Source: Spirochaeta sp. (GTDB taxonomy: Bacteria; Spirochaetota; Spirochaetia; DSM-2461). From it: DNA of 7,447 bases. The notes below the pieces were generated by a model that was given only the letters and a program-made list of their open reading frames with translations, was not told the origin of the DNA and ran no database searches. The DNA lies in assembly GCA_030635565.1 (NCBI GenBank), contig DAOVYP010000100.1, positions 1-7,447 of the forward strand, in the 5' to 3' direction. The stretch's first letter is position 1. Each line of letters starts with the position of its first letter. A program made the position numbers and the translations under genes. Of the stretch, positions 1 through 5,387 are shown one piece after another.

Positions 1-1
1 C

Positions 2-1603
2 GTTCAGAAATGCATCCGGACCGGTGATATCGAAGCCGTCGGCGATACCTCCCACCTCACGTTTTTCGAGATGCTGGGAAACTGGTCACTGAGGGATTAT
101 TTCAAAAAGGAAGCCCTCACCTGGAGTTATGAGTTTCTTACCAGTGATGAATATCTCGGTTTGGACAAGGATCGTATCTCGGTTACCGTTTTCAAAGGCG
201 ATGACGATGCGCCTTTTGACAGTGAGTCTTATGACACCTGGGTTTCCCTGGGTATTCCCCTTGAGAGGATTTACAAACTCCCGAAGGAGGATAACTGGTG
301 GGGACCAGCCGGCCAGACCGGCCCATGCGGTCCGGATTCGGAAATGTTTTACGACACAGGCATCGATGCCTGCGGTCCTCACTGTCAGCCCGGTTGTTCC
401 TGCGGTAAGTATTTCGAGATATGGAACGATGTGTTCATGCAGTACGACAAGCTGGCCGACGGTACGTATAAACTGCTTGAAAAGCCCTGCGTCGATACGG
501 GTATGGGTGTCGAGCGAACCGTCACGATGCTTCTGGGTGAAAAAAATGTATACGAGACCGACCTTTTTACAGACATCATCTCGGCTATCGAGGACATTTC
601 CGGCAGAAAATACGAGGAAAACGACAGTACAATACAATCGTTCCGAATTATTTCGGACCATGTTAAAACCGCTACGATGATTCTGGGTGACGAGAACGGT
701 ATCAAACCCTCCAACCTCGGTCAGGGATACATTCTTCGCCGATTGATCCGCCGTGCGGTCCGTCACGGTCTGAACCTTGGTATTGAGACAGATTTTCTGG
801 GCCGGATCGCCGATTCGGTCATCGGTATATACAAGGGTGTTTATGACGAGCTTCAGGACCGGCGGGATGTCATTATCAGCGAACTGACCCTGGAAGAGGC
901 TCAATTCCGCAAGACACTGGAACACGGTCACAAGGAGTTTGACAAACTTCTGCCCAATCTGCAGCGTAATCCTAAAAAAATTATTCCCGGGCGGGTAGCC
1001 TTCCGTCTGTATGACACCTATGGATTCCCGGTGGAACTCACCGAAGAATTGGCCGCAGAATACGGGATGACCGTGGATCGGGACGGCTTCGACGAGGCCT
1101 TTAAAAAGCATCAGGAAACTTCCAAGAAAGGCGCGGACAAATCTTTCAAGGGCGGTCTGGCCGACGATTCGGTGATGTCCACCCGGTATCACACCGCGAC
1201 CCATCTGCTCCATGAGGCCCTCAGGCAGATATTGGGCGACCACGTAGCTCAGAAGGGATCCAACATCAACGCCGACAGGCTTCGCTTCGACTTCGTTCAC
1301 CCTCAGCCCATGACCCCCGAAGAAAAAGCCGCTGTGGAAGATCTGGTGAACGAAACAATCGCCAGGAATCTGCCTGTGTCCATGACGACGATGACTCTGC
1401 AGGAAGCCCGGGATGTCAACGCCAGGGCACTGTTCGAGGGTAAGTACGATGAGCAGGTGAAAGTTTACAGTATCGGTGATTTTTCCACTGAAGTTTGCGG
1501 CGGTCCCCATGTTGAGGCTATCGGTGAACTCGGTAAGTTCAGAATTTCCAAGGAGCAGTCAAGCTCCCGTGGCGTTCGAAGAATCCGTGGTGTTTTAAAT
1601 TAA
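2..1603 (+). CDS. alaS: Alanyl-tRNA synthetase, compact form lacking C-terminal domains (5' end outside window)
   Basis: This cytoplasmic class II synthetase charges tRNA-Ala with alanine and clears mischarged Ser/Gly-tRNA. The frame is open from base 2, so the visible part has 533 residues and perhaps 60 more lie upstream. The class II core begins with FFEMLGNWS (62-88). The stretch GPAGQTGPCGPDSEMFYD follows near 302-355 and motif 3 VDTGMGVER at 491-517. The tRNA-recognition helices contain GYILRRLIRRAVRHG (about 725-769). The editing domain keeps both metal-binding pairs, HTATH (1190-1204) and CGGPH (1496-1510). Compared with the roughly 875-residue E. coli enzyme, the beta-barrel segment before HTATH is missing. 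The protein also stops right after the editing domain (GVRRIRGVLN), without coiled coil or C-Ala domain. The ending reads naturally and shows no frameshift, so I take it as a lineage form rather than damage. A Cys-rich insertion lies at 371-403. It converges on the TPR gene. Confidence 0.97.
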   Translation, partial: VQKCIRTGDIEAVGDTSHLTFFEMLGNWSLRDYFKKEALTWSYEFLTSDEYLGLDKDRISVTVFKGDDDAPFDSESYDTWVSLGIPLERIYKLPKEDNWWGPAGQTGPCGPDSEMFYDTGIDACGPHCQPGCSCGKYFEIWNDVFMQYDKLADGTYKLLEKPCVDTGMGVERTVTMLLGEKNVYETDLFTDIISAIEDISGRKYEENDSTIQSFRIISDHVKTATMILGDENGIKPSNLGQGYILRRLIRRAVRHGLNLGIETDFLGRIADSVIGIYKGVYDELQDRRDVIISELTLEEAQFRKTLEHGHKEFDKLLPNLQRNPKKIIPGRVAFRLYDTYGFPVELTEELAAEYGMTVDRDGFDEAFKKHQETSKKGADKSFKGGLADDSVMSTRYHTATHLLHEALRQILGDHVAQKGSNINADRLRFDFVHPQPMTPEEKAAVEDLVNETIARNLPVSMTTMTLQEARDVNARALFEGKYDEQVKVYSIGDFSTEVCGGPHVEAIGELGKFRISKEQSSSRGVRRIRGVLN

Positions 1604-2713
1604 TTCCTGAAGTTTTTCGGCGTATGCGGTGAGTCGTTCATTGTGTATGCCGAGACTCAGGAATCTGCTGACCATATCAACGGCCGCTGAAATATTGCCC
1701 TGCTTTTCATGGCATTCGGCGGCTTCCATGTAGAGCCGATGATTATTCGGTTCTTTGTCCATCAGCTCCATCAGATAAGTGAGGGCCTTTTCGTATTCAC
1801 CGTGGGTCTTGGCGATCAGTGCCAGACCCATTACCGCGTAGATATCGTACTCAATCTCAAGGGCATCATGATAGTACTGTGCTGCCTTTTCGAGGTCATC
1901 CAGATTCCTGTATGCATCACCGGCCCGGGTGAGTATCACCTTGTTTTCCGGATCCCTGTCCAGGATCTGATTCCAGTAGACAAGAGATTGTTCCGGTTGA
2001 TTCATTCCACGGTAGCAGTCGGCCAGTCCGAAGAGGGCATAGAAGTTGCCCGGCTGCATGGATAAGGCCTTTTCGAAATAGGGTATGCCGCTTTTGAAAG
2101 TTTTGAGTTTGCGGAAGCAGTTTCCGATTGAAGTGAGAACCCGAATATCCACATGGTTTCCCACATGTTCCTCCATGCGTTTCCAGTACTTCAATGCTTT
2201 TTCATATTCCTTGAAGTCATAATGCAGATGTCCAAGGCCGATGAGGGCATAAGAGTTGTTTTGCTCCATTTCCAGGACCCGGAGGTAGAGATCCCTGGAT
2301 CTGGGGAAATTTCTCACTTTGCGATAAGCGTCTGCGATCCGGGTGAGTACGGTAACGTTTTTATTGTCGTGTTTGAGGTATTCTTCCCAGATTTCAATGG
2401 CACGGTTGAACTGACCCAGGGCCTTGTGGCAGTCGGCCAGGCCGAAAAGCGCGTAATTATTACCGGGATGATAACGAAGACAGTCGCGATAATACTCAAT
2501 GGCTTCCTTGTAGCGTTTTTCCTTTCGGCAGGTGTCTCCGATTCCCACCAGGGCATAGTTGTTGTCCGGCTGCATATCGATAATTTTATTAAAAATTTCG
2601 ATGGCTCGATGAGTCAGAGATTCTTTGAGAAGTTGATAACCTTGCTTTGAGAGTTCGGAAATCTCATTAAGCTGTTCCTGTGTAAGATCGGACTGTTCCT
2701 CGGGACTTTTCAT
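1595..2713 (-). CDS. TPR protein with about nine tetratricopeptide repeats
   Basis: This 372-residue protein is built almost wholly of tetratricopeptide repeats, helical hairpins of about 34 residues that usually serve as protein-binding scaffolds. No enzyme domain, signal peptide or membrane segment is visible, so it is probably cytoplasmic. After a charged N-terminal stretch (1-20), the helix-A signatures fall near residues 53, 87, 122, 155, 192, 225, 260, 292 and 327, for example YALFGLADC and VLTRIADAYRK. Repeats 2-4 match repeats 6-8 closely at a spacing of about 138 residues, which suggests duplication of a four-repeat block. I chose the ATG at 2713 because AAAAAGGAACAAT lies just before it. 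A start at 2770 would overlap the upstream gene by 29 bases and add a low-complexity leader. It lies 28 bases after the 103-residue gene and ends inside alaS. The function and partner are unknown. Confidence 0.93.
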   Translation of the reverse strand: MKSPEEQSDLTQEQLNEISELSKQGYQLLKESLTHRAIEIFNKIIDMQPDNNYALVGIGDTCRKEKRYKEAIEYYRDCLRYHPGNNYALFGLADCHKALGQFNRAIEIWEEYLKHDNKNVTVLTRIADAYRKVRNFPRSRDLYLRVLEMEQNNSYALIGLGHLHYDFKEYEKALKYWKRMEEHVGNHVDIRVLTSIGNCFRKLKTFKSGIPYFEKALSMQPGNFYALFGLADCYRGMNQPEQSLVYWNQILDRDPENKVILTRAGDAYRNLDDLEKAAQYYHDALEIEYDIYAVMGLALIAKTHGEYEKALTYLMELMDKEPNNHRLYMEAAECHEKQGNISAAVDMVSRFLSLGIHNERLTAYAEKLQELI

Positions 2714-2717
2714 ATTG

Positions 2718-2724
2718 TTCCTTT
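2718..2724 (-). promoter_or_regulatory. Ribosome binding site deciding the TPR gene start
   Basis: The minus strand reads AAAAAGGAACAATATG, placing an AAGGA-type Shine-Dalgarno sequence about five bases before the ATG at 2713. It supports this start over the longer in-frame option at 2770, which would begin inside the preceding gene. Confidence 0.65.
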
Positions 2725-2741
2725 TTGTTATGGTAAGGAAA

Positions 2742-3053
2742 CTACTCGCTGATCCACTCACGAACGACACCGGCCATCCGTTCTATCATGTAGTCCACCT
2801 TCGCCGGTGCGGGAGCCAGGCTGTATAGCCGATACGCTTCCCAATATTCTCCCTTTTTATAATGATAGTCACCGGCACGGATAATGCCATCAGAATAGCC
2901 CAATGTCAGGAAAATCTTTTTTGCCGTGGGAACCTTGCCATCGTTGAAAAGTTCATTGCCCTTTCGTATCAGTGCGGCTTTGTGTGCCGGATCGATCGGT
3001 GTTCGTTTCGGCGCGACAATCTTGAGAAAGCCCTCTTTCGGCATCTCAGCCAT
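2742..3053 (-). CDS. Small TPR-like conserved protein (103 aa)
   Basis: I cannot name this 103-residue soluble protein. Residues 24-80 look like two degenerate tetratricopeptide hairpins: KAALIRKGNELFNDGKV followed by AKKIFLT, then GIIRAGDYHYKKGEY followed by WEAYRLY. A helical tail (about 85-101) comes after the Pro/Ala stretch APAPAK. There is no signal peptide and no catalytic motif. From memory it resembles small conserved hypothetical proteins of spirochaetes, which I cannot verify here. It begins three bases after the hisB stop and is followed 28 bases later by a much larger TPR protein, so the two may be expressed and act together. The ATG at 3053 has only a distant AGGGAA (about 14 bases upstream), so translation is probably coupled to hisB. 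A second ATG at 3044 would remove three residues. Confidence 0.85.
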   Translation of the reverse strand: MAEMPKEGFLKIVAPKRTPIDPAHKAALIRKGNELFNDGKVPTAKKIFLTLGYSDGIIRAGDYHYKKGEYWEAYRLYSLAPAPAKVDYMIERMAGVVREWISE

Positions 3054-3056
3054 GAA

Positions 3057-3638
3057 TCAGAGAGTTCCCTTTGTGGACATGCCGGCTTCGCCGCCGTCAT
3101 TTTGAGTGTAAGCTTCCATCAGAGCCCTGCCTGCTGCTTTGAACATGGCTTCGGCGGCGTGATGACCGTTTTTGGAATAGCGGACCGTCAGGTGGAGGTT
3201 CAGTTTCCCGGCTACCGTCAGTCCCCAAAAAAATTCCCGGATCAGAAAGAGGTTGAAATTACCGGCTTTATCCTGGGCCCATTCGACGTTCCATTGCAGA
3301 TAGGGACGGCCGCAGGCATCTACCACCGCTTCACACAGCGCATCATCCATGGGGATGACAGCTTGACCATAACGGTGTATCCCTCCGGATTCTTTTCTGG
3401 CTTTTTCCAGGGCCTGGCCGATAACAAGTCCGGTATCCTCAATCAGGTGATGGGGGTCGACATCGATATCGCCGGAGGCTTTCACTTCGAGACGAAATCC
3501 GCCATGGAAGGCCATGGCGTTGAGCATATGGTCGAAGAAAGGAAGTCCGGTTTCCGGTTTTGACGGACCGGAGGTGTTCATATCCAGTTTTACGAGAATC
3601 TCGGTTTCTTTTGTGACTCGGTGAATCTCTACCATCAT
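3057..3638 (-). CDS. hisB: Imidazoleglycerol-phosphate dehydratase (monofunctional)
   Basis: This enzyme dehydrates imidazole glycerol phosphate to imidazole acetol phosphate, the sixth step of histidine synthesis, in the cytoplasm with manganese. Its 193 residues match the usual stand-alone dehydratase, and no fused histidinol phosphatase domain is present. Visible motifs are GLPFFDHML (31-39, His37), DPHHLIEDTG (61-70, His63, His64, Glu67), RYGQAVIPMDDAL (89-101), KNGHHAAEAMFKA (156-168, His159, His160, Glu163) and the C-terminal MSTKGTL. The His and Glu ligands of the family are therefore all present. Leu65 replaces the Thr commonly found in HHTxED. The ATG at 3638 overlaps the hisG stop as ATGA and is preceded by GAGGGAG. 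A second ATG follows immediately at 3635, so either Met could initiate. Confidence 0.97.
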   Translation of the reverse strand: MMVEIHRVTKETEILVKLDMNTSGPSKPETGLPFFDHMLNAMAFHGGFRLEVKASGDIDVDPHHLIEDTGLVIGQALEKARKESGGIHRYGQAVIPMDDALCEAVVDACGRPYLQWNVEWAQDKAGNFNLFLIREFFWGLTVAGKLNLHLTVRYSKNGHHAAEAMFKAAGRALMEAYTQNDGGEAGMSTKGTL

Positions 3639-4258
3639 GTCTCCCTCGTCATAATATCGGCCAGTTCGGCGATTTCACGATAGTGGAGTTTGAAATAGGC
3701 CGGATTGGCGATGAGCCGGACTTTGATATCAGCCAGATCAGTAATGATTTCCAGTCCGTTGGCAACCAGTGTGCTGCCGGTCTCAACCAGGTCGACGATG
3801 TAGGGCGCAAGTCCCAGCACCGGAGCAAGTTCGACGCTTCCGCCCAGGCGGATTATCTTCACAGGTATGCCCCGGCGGTGGAACCAGTCCCGGGTCATCC
3901 GTACATAGCTGGTGGCAACGGTAACTGTTCCACCCCTTTTTTCAGGGGTCAGTGACCCTTCCTGTGCCGCGATGCAGAGCCGGGTTTCTCCGAAAGGAAG
4001 GGTGAGTACCCGGGTGAAAGAATGTCCGGATTCGGCAACGGTGTCATCCCCGACGATGCCCAGGCCGGCGATGCCGTGGTGGACGTAAGTGGGAAGATCA
4101 TGGTTCTTCACCTTGTAGACTTCCAGCCGCCCGGTTGAATCGACTGCGGAGAGCTTGCGGGAGCCGAAGCTGATATCCATTCCCCTGGCGGATATGTGTT
4201 CGACTACCGAGTCGAGAAGACGGCCTTTGGGGATGGCGATAGTAAGAGGTTTACTCAT
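3635..4258 (-). CDS. hisG: ATP phosphoribosyltransferase, short-form catalytic subunit
   Basis: HisG joins ATP and PRPP to give phosphoribosyl-ATP, the committed step of histidine synthesis. The 207 residues correspond to the short HisG class, which lacks the roughly 80-residue C-terminal regulatory domain of long HisG and works only in complex with HisZ, encoded directly upstream. Visible signatures are IAIPKGRLL near the N-terminus (7-15), YVHHGIAGLGIVGDD (58-72), GGSVELAPVLGLA (139-151) and the PRPP-binding stretch VDLVETGSTLVANGL (155-169). The start ATG overlaps the hisZ stop as ATGA. A modest GGGTGG lies seven bases upstream, so translational coupling to hisZ is likely, which would help keep the subunits balanced. 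Feedback inhibition by histidine in this class depends on HisZ. Nothing appears broken. Confidence 0.97.
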   Translation of the reverse strand: MSKPLTIAIPKGRLLDSVVEHISARGMDISFGSRKLSAVDSTGRLEVYKVKNHDLPTYVHHGIAGLGIVGDDTVAESGHSFTRVLTLPFGETRLCIAAQEGSLTPEKRGGTVTVATSYVRMTRDWFHRRGIPVKIIRLGGSVELAPVLGLAPYIVDLVETGSTLVANGLEIITDLADIKVRLIANPAYFKLHYREIAELADIMTRET

Positions 4259-5343
4259 GAAATGGCCACCCGCTCGCCATTTTTCCGTCGTTGTGCCGCA
4301 TCCCTGTATCGGCCGGCAAAATTATTACCTCCGGCGATTTTTACCGGAGATTCATCTGCGGCATCGGCGGCAAACTCGCTCAAGGGCTCAATTTTACGCA
4401 TCATCAGGCTGAAACCGACAGCGGGTGAGGGGCTGCCGAAAGAACCCAGTAACTTGTCGTATCGCCCTCCTGAAGCGATGGCGGAATTGGCGCCGTCGAC
4501 ATAGGCTCGAACGGTAAAGCCTGTGTAATAGGGCTGACCTCCGTGTTCCGAGAGATCGATGCGGATATTTTCCATGGACACGGTGGCTGAGAGTTCCGAG
4601 GTCAGGGATTTCAGGTCTTCAACAGCTGCTGTTAAGGCGGGCAGGGCAGAAGATTTTCCGATGGCACCGATAAGTTCTGAACTTAATTCGGTGAACTCAT
4701 CCAGTGTCCCAATGAACAGCAGCAGGTTCGCCCTCTCTTCCCCGATGAGGCGGTTCATTCCTTCACGATCCCTGATTTCCAGAAGATCACCAAGTTCCGC
4801 CGGATCAGCCTCAGCATCCATAATGGCATCCAGGATGGATCTGGAACCGATATGCATGCGCCAGGATGGAAGGCGCATGGCATCCAGGAGATCGTGGAGA
4901 AGCATCAGGATTTCAAGATCTCCATCCCGTCCTTTCATACCGATCAGTTCAGCGCCTGACTGGAAGAACTCATCGCTGGAAATATCTTCCTCTTCCTGAT
5001 GGCGGATGATGCTGTCGGCGTAGTAGACCCTGCGCGGCAGAGGCGCATCCTTGAGAGACAGTCCCATCTGCTTGGCCAGAAAGAGGGTGATGTCTGAACG
5101 GAGCATCAGCAGTTCTCCCTCCCGGTCGGGAAACCGGTAGCTTCGCTCCACCTGTGAATGATCGAGCAATGGGCGATAGGTTTCGTAATAGTCGAAGACA
5201 GGGGTGAGTACCGGCAGATAACCCCAGGATGCGAAATGATCCTCTGTCATCCGCAACAGCTGACGGTGACGATAGGCTTCCTCGAGGAAAAAACTCTCGG
5301 TTCCCTGGGGTGTCCGGAGTCTTTGTCTGTTATCAGGGCTCAT
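4255..5343 (-). CDS. hisZ: ATP phosphoribosyltransferase regulatory subunit, HisRS-like
   Basis: HisZ is a paralogue of histidyl-tRNA synthetase that does not charge tRNA. It binds short HisG and makes it active and histidine-sensitive. The 362 residues follow the synthetase catalytic fold: TPQGTESFFLEEA (11-23), LRSDITLFLA (81-90), a motif-2-like PRRVYYADSIIRHQ (103-116), QPYYTGFTVRAYVDG (270-284) and SGGRYDKLLGSFG with PAVGFSLMM (291-315). The HisRS peptide around its catalytic Arg (RGLDYY type) is replaced by EHGGQPYY, and the anticodon-binding domain is absent; only a short tail ending GERVAIS remains. With the adjacent short hisG, this supports HisZ over HisS. The ATG at 5343 lacks a clear Shine-Dalgarno sequence. 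The upstream amidase gene ends 44 bases before it, and a promoter-like sequence sits in that gap. Confidence 0.95.
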   Translation of the reverse strand: MSPDNRQRLRTPQGTESFFLEEAYRHRQLLRMTEDHFASWGYLPVLTPVFDYYETYRPLLDHSQVERSYRFPDREGELLMLRSDITLFLAKQMGLSLKDAPLPRRVYYADSIIRHQEEEDISSDEFFQSGAELIGMKGRDGDLEILMLLHDLLDAMRLPSWRMHIGSRSILDAIMDAEADPAELGDLLEIRDREGMNRLIGEERANLLLFIGTLDEFTELSSELIGAIGKSSALPALTAAVEDLKSLTSELSATVSMENIRIDLSEHGGQPYYTGFTVRAYVDGANSAIASGGRYDKLLGSFGSPSPAVGFSLMMRKIEPLSEFAADAADESPVKIAGGNNFAGRYRDAAQRRKNGERVAIS

Positions 5344-5379
5344 GCCGCATATTATGCCGGGAGGGGGAAAGGCGGTCTA
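5344..5379 (-). promoter_or_regulatory. Possible sigma-70-type promoter directly before hisZ
   Basis: On the minus strand, TAGACC (5379-5374) and CATAAT (5356-5351) are 17 bases apart, matching the TTGACA and TATAAT consensus at four and five of six positions. Only seven bases separate the -10-like box from the hisZ ATG, so transcription would start at or next to the start codon. This would give a leaderless message, in line with the missing ribosome binding site. It is a by-eye match in a short gap and could be chance. Confidence 0.35.
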
Positions 5380-5387
5380 CCGATGGC

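Noticed and set aside
86..1510. Long open frame of 474 codons on the minus strand opposite alaS
   Set aside because: It lies entirely within the strongly supported alaS frame. Its translation shows no recognisable domain and has the Gly/Val/Ile/Phe-heavy look of antisense translation. The lack of stops follows from alaS codon use.
2714..2770. Longer start for the TPR protein at 2770
   Set aside because: It would overlap the upstream gene by 29 bases and add a Ser-rich leader. The ATG at 2713 has a good AAGGA ribosome binding site.
2862..3563. Plus-strand open frame of 233 codons across hisB and the 103-residue gene
   Set aside because: It is antisense to two supported genes, spans their junction and shows no domain.
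4255..5343. Histidyl-tRNA synthetase (hisS) instead of hisZ
   Set aside because: The anticodon-binding domain is missing, the catalytic Arg peptide of HisRS is replaced, and short hisG, which needs HisZ, is the overlapping neighbour.
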